NCBI GenBank assembly: GCA_030490835.1
Contig: CM059973.1
Location: 54,874,008 to 54,938,007, forward strand
From: Annona cherimola
Taxonomy: Eukaryota > Streptophyta > Magnoliopsida > Magnoliales > Annonaceae
Reading direction: 5' to 3'
DNA: 64,000 bases
Position numbers and translations under genes: made by a program. Below the pieces are notes generated by a model. That model made no database searches, was not told the origin of the DNA, and saw nothing but the letters and a program-made list of their open reading frames with translations. This document shows, one piece after another, positions 21,350 through 33,558 of the stretch. The first letter of the stretch is position 1. Each line of letters begins with the position of its first letter.

Positions 21350-22323
21350 TTCCTAGTGAATAATTTTGTGCAAATATGATTAGATAGTCTTGCAATTTTG
21401 TAAATCTGAGGTTACTCCAATTTCTAATAATTTTTATAGTAACGCGTGCCAATAAAAGTACAGAAATTGCCCTTTTAGTTGTCCAACCAAGTGCTCACCA
21501 AACAAATACATTTGGGCATGTTCCAACAATGCAAGCCTTTCCTTAAATAATCCCTATCCATTCATATATGCTCGAGCATCACCGTCTTCGGTAGTATTTA
21601 ATTAACTGGTACACGTGCACGAGAATGGGAATTTTATAAGGTGGGCCACCGCGTGCGGTACTAGCAAGCGAGGGAGACTTTGAAGGAATATATATACATA
21701 TGTAGGTCTAATCTAGTGTAATAGGATCATAGGAAGCAATTATAAGAGTACTTGCGAGAATATTAGATTATTGCAGTTGTTGGTGACTGATCTCACCTAC
21801 CTACCTCGCGTGTGGACACTAAAAACTGCACGCGCATCGCTTACACGTGCCAAAAAAAACCTGTGAAATATCTCATCCTTACAATCTCTAGGAAATTATT
21901 CTGCAGGCCTTCTTGTTCATAAAAAAAAAGGGGTAAAAATCTACAAATTAGATAATTCAGAATTACACAAGTACGGGACGTCCTTGGATATGTAGCGATG
22001 GCGGTCGTTTGGGAGTTGAGGAAGGAGTCAAGAGCTAGCTAGGATGAGTAGGCCATCTTAGCCATGCATTATGTACATAATACCCATGACCTTCATCCCA
22101 TCATTAGATGGCAACTCCACTCCCCCAACCGCACGGGTTCTCATTACAAAGCCATGTCATGGCCCATCATCCTTGCCATTGTAATTGATGAGGTAAAGCC
22201 TCCATCCATGTTCTTAGATGCTCTACATGTACACCCAACAGCACTTTTCAATTTCCACAATTTTATATAACACAGTTTAATCGGTAGTAATAATGCCAAC
22301 TATTTGATTTAGAAGAATAATCC
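21350..22323. other. Low-repeat intergenic segment, no gene recognised
   Basis: Less AT-rich than its surroundings and without clear transposon ends. The plus frame 22064-22270 (68 codons) shows no domain. It could be host intergenic sequence. Confidence 0.4.
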
Positions 22324-22636
22324 TAAGCCCACCTCAAATAACCTATTTATAATTATTTTTTTTCTTTTTTTTCATACACTTGTTTATCTAAGTGTATTTA
22401 ACATATAAACTAAGTTTACCATTTTTGGATATGTGTATATATTTTTTAATAATTTTAAACATCTATGTGTATATATGTATTTAAAATACCTCTATTTTTA
22501 AACATCTCAGAAAAATATATACACATATCCAAAAATGGAAAAACTCAGTTTATATGTTAAATATACTTTGATAAATAAGTGTATGAAGAAAAAAACAAAA
22601 AAATTATTATAAATGAGTTTTTTGAAGTGGACTAAG
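22324..22636. mobile_element. Fold-back MITE (family FB)
   Basis: The arms pair from 'TAAGCCCACCTCAAA' (left) to 'TTTGAAGTGGACTAAG'-like (right). Well-paired blocks are 'ATACACTTGTTTATCTAAGT' against 'ATAAATAAGTGTAT', and 'CCATTTTTGGATATGTGTAT' against its complement near 22507-22530. No coding capacity. Confidence 0.65.
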
Positions 22637-22735
22637 TGAGACATTTACTTAGCCTGGGCTAACCGAATCACTTCTCTTTGATTTATGAAATTCGATCAAT
22701 TTAATACACTAAAGATTTCATTGTGATTGTTGTCC

Positions 22736-23190
22736 AGTGTTATCAAAACTGAACCGATGATCAAAACAGTAAAAGAGTTGGTTCAGTACAAACTCATTAG
22801 ACCATTCAATCAAACTGGTTTGAACTGTAGTATGAATATATATACTCAAGATTATAAATATAAATATTTTTATTTTATATAAATATTGAAAAGTAAAAAT
22901 TTTAAAATTATATATTTAAATTCTAGGACAAGTACGTATAAAATACAAAATGACACTAAAGACTACATGATAATTAAGATTATAGAAGTTAAAAGAAAAC
23001 AAATTAAATGCAAAATATAAATAAATAAATATAATTTACTTTTAAACTCATCAAAGACAAATATATAATAATATATACACTAAAAATGCTAAATAAATAT
23101 AAAATATATGTACATTAAATTATTTTAATGATAAATTATTTCATGTTTGGATAATATGGTTACATGTGAAATATATTTTTTCACATTATA
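22736..23190. mobile_element. Possible relative of the nested CAGTGTTTTAAAACC element
   Basis: The left end 'CAGTGTTATCAAAACTGAAC' followed by 'AACTGGTTTGAACTG' resembles the ends of the element at 12566. I could not find the other end, so the right boundary is arbitrary. Confidence 0.3.
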
Positions 23191-23199
23191 CACTATTGG

Positions 23200-23300
23200 A
23201 CTCTTGTAAAACCTCTAAATAAAGTGCAAGCCATTTTTTCTAGTAAGATGTAGGTTTGAAACCTCACTTTAATGCCTCCCATTCTATTTTTTTGTATGGG
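23200..23300 (+). repeat. SINE-like tRNA-derived fragment
   Basis: The phrase 'GTAGGTTTGAAACCTCAC' (about 23250-23267) looks like a pol III B box, with 'AAGTGCAAGCC' upstream as a poor A box. It is followed by a T-rich stretch. Weak: no duplication or full copy found. Confidence 0.3.
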
Positions 23301-23569
23301 TACGTATTTTATAGTAATCTCAATTGTATTAGAATTGCCAACTCGGCAATGCTCAGTTGGTCGCAGCGTACGACTACAATGAGAGCTTGTTGTCTCTTTT
23401 TAGATAGGCGGAGCTTATAGTCTCAATGTGAAATAGGTAGAGCTTGTTGTCTCGAAGATAAAATGTACTTGATATATAATATTAGATGCCATCATCATAT
23501 ATAATATACTAATAAAAAGATTATATTAAGTCCTAAAACATTCTTATAACTTTCCACATAACATTCTTG

Positions 23570-24465
23570 CAAATATCTAATAGTATTCCTATTTTTCCTA
23601 CACTATCTCTATGGTGACACTCCATGAAAATAATGAGGGAGACACGCAGTTGCCAAGAATTGAACCGTCACCTACCTGTTGAAAGGCTGGACAACGTACC
23701 ATTGCACCTTGGGCACTGTGGCATCTCCCATTCTATCTTATTTCAAAATGATGTGCAAATATAATTCATTAAGAGTTGTCTTGATGTTCATGCTATTCTT
23801 TCAGTTTGTTAGATGTGTCTTGTATTCTGCTTAGACTAGGTTTGCATAGTCTGTGTATCTTAGTTAAGTGGGTCTGGGTTTGCGTATGGTTACGCAAAGT
23901 TGTCTGTGAGAGTTATAAATATACAAGTGGTCTATAGGTTCTGAGAGATCACAGAGAGAGTTTAGAGAGTACCGGTGTGAGAGATTCTCTGAGAGAGGCA
24001 GTCTGTTGCCTGTGGGAGGAAAGTTGTAATTGATTAGATGATTAATTAATTACTTTTTCCTTTGGTGGAGTAGGCTTGAAGCCGATCCACGTTATCTTCC
24101 TGTGTTCTTCTGTGCTTGGAATTGATCTCAACCCTAACAATCAGTTTATTAGAGTTATCTCTCTCAATGGATCGGATTAATTAGCCCGTCTGGTTCGATT
24201 TTGATAATTCATTGTAACCCTCACACTTTATTTATTTATTTAATTAAAAGTGTGCTAATAAATTTTTTTGTTTATATATGAATTTAAAAACTATATATTT
24301 AATATTTAAATCATCTAAAACGTCACGCATTCATGAATAAATGATTCCATAAATTATGATTATAGTTTAACGCATTTACCAATGGATCTAAGCATTGCTT
24401 GCAATTTACATATGATAATACACATTTTTGGTACATAGGACCCATTTAAAATTTTGATTGAAATT
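23570..24465. repeat. Interspersed repeat D2, second copy, interrupted
   Basis: Homologous to 16290-16905 on both sides of a 333-bp insertion. The left part ends at 'ATTCTTTCAGTTT' and the right part resumes with 'CAGTTTATTAGAG', compared with the uninterrupted 'TTCAGTTTATTCGAG' at about 16500. Same SINE-like A and B boxes on the minus strand near 23630-23720. Confidence 0.65.
23807..24139 (+). mobile_element. Solo LTR, copia-like, TGTTAG...CTAACA
   Basis: It starts TGTTAG and ends CTAACA, perfect inverted ends of a plant LTR. TCAGTT lies on both sides (23801-23806 and 24141-24146, one extra A on the right), consistent with a target duplication of 5-6 bp. A TATA-like 'GTTATAAATATACAAG' sits at about 23913, and the end is TG-rich ('TCCTGTGTTCTTCTGTGC') as in copia LTRs. 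There is no internal region, so this is a solo LTR left by recombination. The plus orientation follows from the TATA position. Confidence 0.8.
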
Positions 24466-24796
24466 ATTTTTAAAAAATATGTTAAAATAAAAAATTTAAA
24501 CAAAATAATATGGAAAGATTTTAAATTTAATCATTAAGGTCGCCTAAAATGGAAGTGACACTCTGGAATTTTAGGTGGAACCTACGCCATTAAAATGCAT
24601 CCCCAATTCAATTATCCTATTGTAAAAAGTTTATTTTACTTAGCGTAATTATCATTTGGATGAAATTTTAATGGTCTACAAACTAAATCACCTAATAAAA
24701 TGCACCTTCAAGTAAATTAATTTTTATCAAGGCAGTATTTTTAGCTAATACGTAAGAGTTAATCTTATTAGCCAGAATTTCGTACTCCAAAAAAAA

Positions 24797-25110
24797 CTTA
24801 ATTTTTAATTTTTTTTTTACTTTTTCTTCCATAAACTTGTTAATCTAAATATATTTAATGTATAAATCACGTATTATCATTTTTAAAAATATGTATATAC
24901 ATTTCTGAATTTTTAGATAAGGATATTTTAGCAATTGTAATGGTTTAGAAACACTAAAATAACCTTATATTTAAAAATCTAAAAAAATATGTTCACATCT
25001 TCAAAAATGGTAAAATTATGTTTATATATTAAATACACCTAGATTAATAATATTACAGAAAAAATAATAAAAAGTTTTCAAGATAGCTTTTTGAAAGTAG
25101 GCTAAATAAG
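24797..25110. mobile_element. Fold-back MITE (family FB), diverged
   Basis: Left phrases 'TAATCTAAATATATTTAATG' and 'ATCATTTTTAAAAATATG' pair with right phrases 'ATTAAATACACCTAGATTAA' and 'CATCTTCAAAAATGG'. The centre is short and the arms have many mismatches. Confidence 0.5.
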
Positions 25111-25483
25111 CAATCAAGATCATACCTCATTAAGTAAATATTTACATATACAATCGCTGGCAAGAAAAACAAATTTATGTAGCTAATAAGTTCACGTCAT
25201 GCTTCGTGGACACACATTAACAGCAAATTTTTAGATGCTCATTGACACGTATTTGGATATAATAATAAATAAAAATTAAATTAAATGCAGCTAAAAGTAA
25301 TAGCATAAACCATTCGTTAGCTACGCATACTTTGGCAACCAATCCAAAGAAATGGGTCCCTTCCAGATTTCGAAGGCTCTTGCTTAAATTTCATAATAAA
25401 TTATTTTATGAAATGCAAAATTTTATTATTTGTAAAATGCATTTTATTTAAGAAAGGAGTTTTGATACTAATAAAAAAAAACC

Positions 25484-26003
25484 TGTAACTTTGTATATTT
25501 GGATTCTTGCACAAGTTTGAATATTTATAAAATAAACTCAGTAAGTTTGCATATTTTATAAATTAAACCCTACCGTTCATGGTGGTATTTTACAAAACAT
25601 GTAAATCTATGTGCAAACTCAACATTAAAATTATAACGTAAATTTCGTAAAAATAAATTTTATAATTTAAAAATGAAAATCAATTTTGATTATTTAAAAG
25701 AAGTAAAATTTATTATTTAATTAAAAGAAATATTTTTAATCAGATAAAGATTTAAAATGCTATTATCTATCTATATTCAAATCTTAATCAAATAAATCAT
25801 ACAAGTTTGCAAATTGTAAATTAGATTGTGGTTACCTTTTTTTCAGAATAAACCTTGTAAGTTTATTTATTTTACAAAATAAACCTTGCCTCTAATTAAT
25901 AATTCATACTTCATGCAATAACAGTAAAGTTTATCTTGCAAAATACTTACCAGGTTTATTTTTCAAAGATTCAAACGAACTTGTGAGAACGAGAATCCAA
26001 CTA
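25484..26003. mobile_element. TIR-bearing MITE-like element, tentative
   Basis: Left phrases 'TTTGGATTCTTGCACAAGTT' and 'AATATTTATAAAATAAACTC' find reverse complements on the right ('AACTTGTGAGAACGAGAATC', 'GGTTTATTTTTCAAAGATTC'). The middle is AT-rich and repeats 'ATAAACCTTG'-like phrases. No target duplication could be fixed. Confidence 0.4.
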
Positions 26004-26039
26004 ACCATTTAATTAAAGTATGAGGTGATCGTCTACGCT

Positions 26040-26345
26040 GGGCTCACTCAGCAAGTCCAGAAATGTATTTTTCTATCTTTTAAATTTTTTTATAAAACCG
26101 TTGATGTAGGTTATTTAATCTACAATCCAAAATTTACCATTTTAGAGATGTATAATATTAATTTATACCATTGAAAATGGCTAAATACTCCTGTATTTAA
26201 ACATCCAAAAAATATTTACCCATCTCCAAAAATTATGAAAAAATAGTAAAAATTATTTTATAAAATTTTTTATAGAAATTATTCTATAAATTAAATACAC
26301 CTATATTAAAAATTTTGTAAAAAAAATTAAAAATTAAAAAAAATA
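26040..26345. mobile_element. Degenerate fold-back MITE (family FB)
   Basis: Contains 'TTTACCATTTTAGAGATG', 'ACATCCAAAAAATATTTACC' followed by 'CATCTCCAAAAATTATG', and 'ATTAAATACACCTATATTAA', matching the arms of family FB. The left arm carries an insertion or rearrangement. Confidence 0.45.
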
Positions 26346-26639
26346 CATTTTTAGACTAGCTACAAATGGATCCCGTTTGTAGATCCATTTGCGACTTCCC
26401 TTTAAAGTATTTATTTTTGGTGATTTATAATAAGCATCAATCGAATCTTTTTTTATAGCAAAAAATTCTAATGGAGACTCCTCAACTTCGCTCCTCACCC
26501 ATGTCATGAGGCAAGCAGGGAGAGGGGGAGCCATTAGAAACTTCGTTCAGAAGACCCAAGTCAAAATAAAATGCATGTGCTATACTGGATGGTGAGTTTT
26601 CTCACCAAACATTCTCATCTATGTTCTCATGTATGTTCC

Positions 26640-27882
26640 TTGTCATAGCCATTTGGGCTAATGTATGGGTTGTGGTGTTTCATGTATGCAATACATGAAC
26701 AAAAGAGAAATTATATACATCAGCAGCACGATCTTTAGTTCGCCTGACTGTCAGCTGCAGATACGAGTGGACATTTCCATCATTATTTAGACGAGCAACA
26801 AAGAGAAGTGAGTCATGTTCAACTTGAATGTTATGATATTGAAGATCAGTTATCCAATCCAGACTCTTCAGGATTGCATGAGCTTCCATCGGTATAGGGT
26901 CCATCACTCCATGCATTTTCCACATTTTTGCAGCCACAAGATGTCATTCCAATCATGAATAATAGCTTTAATCCCAATCCTCCTAGTGTTTATAGTGTAG
27001 CCAACATCCACATTGAGTTTCAACATCCCAATTGCTGGTTCCTGCCACTTAACACCATTCTTCTAAACTATTTGGTTGCAAAGTTTTAAGGATCAGTTAG
27101 AATTTACCATCCATATCTAGTCTGGAGTCCATCTTGGCACATTGAACATATGTAGCGAAATGCTCTCAAAATAGAGTTTTTTTCTTAGGGACCAAACTCT
27201 ACAACATGTACAAAACAAAAAGAGAAAAGGATGGAGCTTTCCATGTGATAAGACATGATGAAAAACATCCCACATAGTTTCAAAAATCATCCCAGAAGTC
27301 AATGAAGTAAGTTGGGAACGAAAAGCAGACCTTGTTGCTTCACAATGCCAAAACAGATGGAAGCAATCTTCTTTACCCTCATTGCAGAAAGAGCATACTA
27401 TGGATATGAAAATCCCCCTCTTGGCCAGTTGGACTTTAGTTGGTAAAGCATCTAAAAGCAACCTCCACTCAAAAATGATGATTTTTCAGGGAATTTTTAG
27501 CTTCCACCGAGTAGCAAGCATACCTAGGTCTCTGAACTATCCCCTTCATTCTCTTTCTCTGTGACTCTAGCCAAGGCTAGCTTATAAACAGATTTTACCC
27601 TGAAGATATCATCATGTTCCAAAGCCAAGAAAATAAAAACCCTTATCTTTAAAATCGAGTATTGGAATGGAATAACATCCCACCATCCCTCTTCACCCAC
27701 TACGTTTTTAATTTTCCCTTTATTCCAACAATTATTTTTCCAATCAATGAAATCAGTTACCTTACAGTCATCATTCACTCCATATGGCAATGGTCTTGCT
27801 TTCCTCAATTTGATTAGGGCCCAACTATCTCCCAAAAAGTGAATATTTTGGCCATTTCCCAACCTCCATTTGCAGCCCATCT
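26640..27882 (-). pseudogene. L1-type LINE, 3' part: zf-RVT and RNase H regions
   Basis: In LINE order on the minus strand: 'KMGCKWRLGNGQNIHFLGDS' (frame 27524-27913), the region before the zinc-binding part; a zf-RVT-like frame 27117-27461 with 'CSFCNEGKEDCFHLFWHC' giving CxxC...HxxxxC; and the RNase H region with 'LKLNVDVGY' (about 27020-27045) and 'MEAHAILKSLDWI' then 'VEHDSLLFVARLNN' (frame 26680-26937). Frames are broken by stops and shifts, so it is dead. It continues the LINE at 33559-37930; the two parts are separated only by the LTR insertion at 27888-33558. The 3' end is not clearly bounded; no A-tail is visible. Confidence 0.8.
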
Positions 27883-27887
27883 TTAGC

Positions 27888-30800
27888 TGTGGCGCCCCAA
27901 ACCCGAGCGTCACATCCTGAGCCTTACCTCGGGATCGTATTGATTGGTAAACGTGATCAGGATTGTTGCTCTGTCACATAGAGGGTTTTATCGGATATTT
28001 ATCCCATTAAATATGATCATGTAGAAGTTCACATAACAGTTCAAATTCTCATATTTTTAACTCAGACATACCTAAGCCATTTCAATCCATTCAACACATA
28101 TATATGGCTTGTTGTTCAAGCAACAGTTCATCATTTGCCTAAATCAGATGTCACTGCATATATATATCATAGTCATCAAACATAACATAAAATTGCAGTT
28201 TACATCCTTTTCACATGAGTTCCATAACATGAAAATTCTAAAATTTCTCCATTGATTCCTTAAGCTTGTATTTGCTTCTTCGCCATGTCCTGTCCTTCAC
28301 CTGTCTTTGGGTTTGGAAAATAAAATCGTGAGTCGAAACTCAATAAGCAAGCTATTTGCAATGTACAGGCAAATTATTTCAAGCATCATTTTGCATTTAA
28401 AACCAACTTGGAAAGCAACTTATACCTTGTCTAAAGGTATATCTTAAAACATAAAATCTTGTACCCATCACGAGTGCCATATGAATAATGCCATATGAAA
28501 ACATGAACATATATATCACTTTTTCCTTAGGATGGAAGCTAGCCAGGCGACCATCCGTCACGTTAACTCCTATTTCAGAGAGGGCGCCGCTAGCCTTGGG
28601 CCTGTTTCAAGCGACTTAGCCACACCAAGTGGGGGCGATCGGTCCGCTTATACCCTTCAGGTGGACCTATTACCTTGTGCACATGAACTTTTGCTTAAAT
28701 TCATCTTTAACATGCTAGCATGATTTTTCAATCAGAACATAAACTCACCTCATTTTTCCATAGCATTTATCAAAGAGAAATTTCGTAATATTACATTTGA
28801 AGTAAAATATCATTTCAACACTATTTTGCTAAGGGATGGCTATCCTTAAACATATTAGAAATAATTTCCACAATTTCATCAATAAGTCAAAGTAAAAATT
28901 GCATTTATGTAAACAATTTAGAAAAGCAAAAATTCTTTAGAAAATTTGCTTGCTTACCTGTGCTCCTTAGCTTTCCACTTCTGCTTTCTCTTTGCCTTTG
29001 CCTACATGAGAATAATATGATTTTTCATATATTTCTTTTTCTCATATTTCATTTAGTTTTCCAACCCATTCCATATACATACATCATTTATTTGACTGCA
29101 TAAGTCATCATACACATATATAATACATTTTTATATATTTCGTCGGCTATCACATATAATAACTTATATATCCCCATACATAGGGTATTCATTTCAATCT
29201 CATAAAATTCATTCAATAATCATCATACATTGGTTCATTAACCTCACTTTGTCGTTTATCCATTTTTCCAAAATACACGCATGGGTGTTTCTTCTACGTA
29301 CATATCATTGCCTTAGCTTCATAAATCAAATCCAAAATTTTGGAATTATTATCATAAAATCTTAAACAGATATATAAACATGAAATTCATCTCATTTTTA
29401 TGCATTTTTGCACAAAATCATTTTTTATAAGTCATTCATCACCTATTCGCCTTTATCCCTTCACATAAGCCCATTTAGCATATATTGTTGGAAACATGTG
29501 GAAAATAAGCCAAGTCTATGTTTTGATGATTAACAAATCAATTTGAGTAAGTTTTGGTTACTAACATGTTTGTGAAAATGATTAAAGGATATAGAAATGA
29601 AGAAAATGAAGCATGACAGTCCAAGTCGATTTCCAAGTCGACTCAGGCATCGACTTAGGCCAAGTCGATCCCCAAGTCGACTCCAGTAGTGACTTCAACC
29701 CGTCATTTTCATCCAGAGTTAAAAACGAGGAACCAAGCTACCGAAGTCGTAAACAAAGTCGACTTCGCATGCGACTTGGGTGAAGTCGTAGACCAAGTCG
29801 ACTCCAGCATCGACTTCGACTCGTCATTTCTGTCCAGAGTTGAAATCAAGAATGAGAGTTGCCGAAGTCGCATCCCAAGTCGACTCCGCATGCTACTTGG
29901 GTGAAGTCACAGACCAAGTCGACTCCAGCTTCGACTTCAGTGCGGAACTTGCAGATCAAGACGGCTCAATGCTAGATTCAAGTGAAAATGAAGATCAATA
30001 CGACTCAGACACACAACATGGACCAAATAAGGATCAAATGAAGATCAAAGCAAGCAGGCCTGCATGAATCCATCATGTTGGATCATGGACACTTACTCGG
30101 ACATCTTCCATGCATTCCAAAGATTCAAGTACTCAAGAACTCGAGAAAAGGAATCCAAAGTTTTCAAAGTAAATAATCATACAGTGTTCCAGAGAGATAT
30201 AAATCAAGAGAATAACATCAATATGAAGAAAATCAAGTGATTAAAGTCATCTTCGAAGATTTCAAGTTCAACTAGCAAGCTGAAGAAGTGAAGTCGCGCC
30301 CGAAGTCGACTTTGCCTGCAACTTGGGTCAAGTCGAGGACCAAGTCGACCCAGACTGGAACTTGAAGAAGTTGCGGAGAGCCGAAGTCGCACCCGAAGTC
30401 GACTCCATCTGCGACTTGGGCAAAGTCGCACCCGAAGTCGACTCCACCTGCGACTTGGGTCGCAATGGTCGAAAATTTTTCGAACGTTGGCACATTAAAT
30501 GTGCACCACCTACTTCCAAACGTTCGGATTCCCTCACAAATTATATAAGGCATTCAATATGAACGAGGAGGGTAGCTGAGAATTCATTGAATGAGCATAA
30601 CTCCCATCTCTAAGAGCATTAAGTGATCAAGACAACACCTAGAAGAAGAACCTTGTTTTCAAACTGCCAAGAGCCGCTCGTTGAATCTTTCAGACTGCTT
30701 TACAAGTTCTTCTCTGCGCCAAATCTGCCTCTACACCAGTAACGTGTAGAAACTTTCTTTTACTTTCTCTTGTTGTATTGTTTGGGTAACTAAGATCAAG

Positions 30801-33558
30801 TGTAAGCAAAGTAATGTGTGATTGGAATGGAACTCGTCACCTACTTGTGCTGTGAATTATTGATGCCCCCTAGAGTTGGAATCTAGAAGAGAGTAGCGAC
30901 TCTAGTTGTATTTGTGAAATACATAGTGGAACCCAAGTCACAAGAGGTGTGAGCTTGGAAGAGTGGAGTAGGGAAGGTTGCCCGAACCACTATAAAATCT
31001 TGCTTGTTGATTTTTATTTCTGCTCTCAGCACTATATTGCTTTCCATTTGTTTTTTCATAAAGGGGACTAGATTAATCCGGGGTAAAATTTCTGTTTAAG
31101 TTGAAAAATTTTAAATACCCAATTCACCCCTCCCCTCTTGGGTAATTGTCATTAACTCGGGACTGACACATATACATAATGCATTTCATAAAATTTGCTA
31201 GCTCAGAAATTTAATCCATTTTTTAGGGGTTTAATTACCCTTAATTACCACTGCATCCAAGGTATTTTTATGAGATTTAAATCCATTCAACATAGGTTTC
31301 CAAAACGGCAAGTTTGGAACCCATTTTTCACCCATTTAACGTGTCTTTTGACAAATAACCCTATGCAATCATATAATTCTGAAATTTCAGCAAATAAATC
31401 CATTTTCCTAATCTATTTTTAGGGATTTAACACATATATAACATCCATGAATTAACATTTCTCAAAACAGCAAGTTACCCACACGTTTTGAGTCCCGTTT
31501 CACATCGGTTTGACATTCTTTCATCAAATCTATAAAAATCATTTTTAGGGCTTCTTTTCCCAAATATTTTTGGGCATCCATAATACCTTAAACCTAGGGT
31601 ATTTTACCCTACATAACATTCGTAAAACATGCAAACCCATTTCCATAGCATTTTTAATATAGAAACATGGAAATTAGGTCAAAATCATCACTTTGCATTC
31701 CATAACTTCAAAAATTCATCATTTAAGCATAAACCATCATATATTTTGCATGAATACATAATTAATAACCTAATCACATCATCAAACCAAAACAGAAACT
31801 TGTTTTGGAGATTTAGGATTTATCAACTTGGATTTTCCACTTAATACACATGCATAACTTCATTTTCATCAACTTAAACTTGAAAAATCATATATAAAAC
31901 CTAATACCCAATCAATATTCATTTAAAAGCATGTTATATCATCACTTTACAGATTCTTTAAGCATCCCTTTCCATATCCCCATTTTAGAGTTTAAAACTC
32001 AAAATAAACCATTCAAATAACATATATACTTGAATTTGTGCTAAATCAAACCCTCATCCTTGGAGATGGTTTCCTTCCACAATTTCTCTCCCTTTTTCCT
32101 TGTTTTTCCTTCTTCTTTGGCTGGGTATAATGGGACATGAACTGCTGCTGGTTGCTTGGGTGAAAATCACAACACTTAGCAAATTTCCAACTCCTTCTCT
32201 CAAGTGACGTGCATGGGTTTATAGGAGCTGGAATTTTTCCAGTTGTGGGCCCCACTATTTGGCCATTTTCTACATCATTAAATGGTAGCATATCCACTTC
32301 ATGTTCTGGTTAAATTTTATCCTAGTAAAATGAGATTTTACCATTTTACAAAAATCAAAAAATGGCATCAATCCATAGCCGTCCAAATCTGCCCATCCAA
32401 GCACGTCCCTGCTGCCCATTTTTCCAGAAATTTTTTCCCATTTTTAAAATTCTAAAATGTGAGTAATTTATACATCTAATTATCTCTTAATTAATTCATT
32501 AATTTATCATGAAATAAAATGACAAAAATGGCAGCAACAGCAGCACATTTTTGCACGTCATTTATGCCCATAAGCTGTCCACTTTTTCAGCTGCATGCAT
32601 CTGCATTTTATTATTTTTTTATTGCTGAAAATCTTCATAATTGCATGCACATTTTATGTACCTGCATCTCAGCAACATATATGCATATTTTAAAAATTTA
32701 AAAATCAAAAATATGCATCAAAGGCAGCACCTTGGACGTCTATTGTTGTCACACCACCTATGCTAGGTTGTTTGCTTTGTAGCTCCATCATCATATGCAT
32801 TTAATGGCTAGATAATTCTCATATTTTTGTATTTTAAATAAATACACAAAATACCCTAGAAATGGCCTGCATTCGCCACCTCAATTCCCATTAATTTCAA
32901 GACATTATGCTTTGTACTCTAGCATTAAATGTAAAGTACTCTTGTGGAGCATTATTCAACCATGCTCACCTTTTTCATTACAGGTATTTTTCCAATATTT
33001 CATGCTTAATCTAAGCCATCTAAAATAAACATCTCATAATTTCATTCAACCGTTTCAAATTTCATCTCAATCTGATTTTCTTAGCTCCCGTTATAGCCGT
33101 TTAAAGTTAACGGTTGAAATTGAAATATGATCAATAAATCATAATTCTCATTTCATCAAGAATTTTTATAACCCAATAATTCCATAATACCAAGCCCAAT
33201 ATTATTAATTTTCATTTCAAATTTCACTTGAATCCGCCTTATAGGCGTTGAGTTATGAATTTTTCAATATTTTTCCAATAAACTTGTCAATTATCATATA
33301 AATTCCCATAATTCATATTAAATAATGGAAAATAATTTTTCATGATATATTTGCATATTTAAATCAACATCAATATGCTCTAATCCCATTGTCTCATTTT
33401 AGCTCAAAATGCTTAATCACATCATTATTGCTAATCCATAACCCTAATTACAATAATTAGCAAAATCACATAAAATCTTTATAATTTCATAATTCACAAA
33501 TAATATCATATACATGGTTAATACATACATATAGGTTCTACCTGGTTAGGGTTTCACA
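27888..33558 (+). mobile_element. 5.67-kb TG...CA insertion, probable giant gypsy solo LTR with nested element
   Basis: The left end TGTGGCGCCCCAAACCCGAG and right end GGTTAGGGTTTCACA form a TG...CA unit flanked by the perfect 5-bp repeat TTAGC (27883-27887 and 33559-33563). It splits the LINE reading 'TWKSILKAWKLL' | 'KMGCKWRLGNG'. The TGTGGCGCCCC start does not recur inside, so I read it as a single long LTR (about 4 kb once the nested 1.7-kb element at 29486-31170 is removed) rather than a complete element. No gag-pol domain is visible. LTRs of this length and with a TGTNRCGCCCC-like start suggest a gypsy chromovirus of the Del/Tekay type; that assignment is inference. It includes a GC-richer tract at 28530-28680 and a long AT-rich part. 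Confidence 0.75.
29486..31170 (+). mobile_element. GTCGACT-rich copia LTR family, copy B (solo LTR)
   Basis: It starts TGTTGGAAACATGTGG and ends near CTCGGGACTGACACA. It contains arrays of 'AAGTCGACT' units: a higher-order repeat of about 125-130 bp (29600-29930), built of two roughly 45-bp halves with 'CCAAGTCGACTCCA' and 'GCGACTTGGGTGAAGTC', and a second cluster at 30290-30465. Then come 'GCACATTAAATGTGCACC', a TATA-like 'AATTATATAAGG' (30538-30549), and the end block 'AATTCACCCCTCCCCTCTTG'. Candidate duplications are TATAT/TATAC or CATAT with a 2-bp offset. No internal region or primer site follows, so it is a solo LTR inside the larger LTR. Open frames here follow the repeat unit. Confidence 0.72.

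Noticed and set aside
22064..22270. 68-codon plus-strand open frame as a small gene
   Set aside because: No domain, no promoter or splice context, and length is within chance expectation.
29600..29935. CRISPR-like array
   Set aside because: Units are degenerate, have no unique spacers, and lie in a plant LTR whose copies appear at four places.
30272..30562. Overlapping 69-93-codon frames in the GTCGACT-rich LTR
   Set aside because: The repeat unit has no stops in several frames on both strands, so the open frames are a by-product. No protein family matches.
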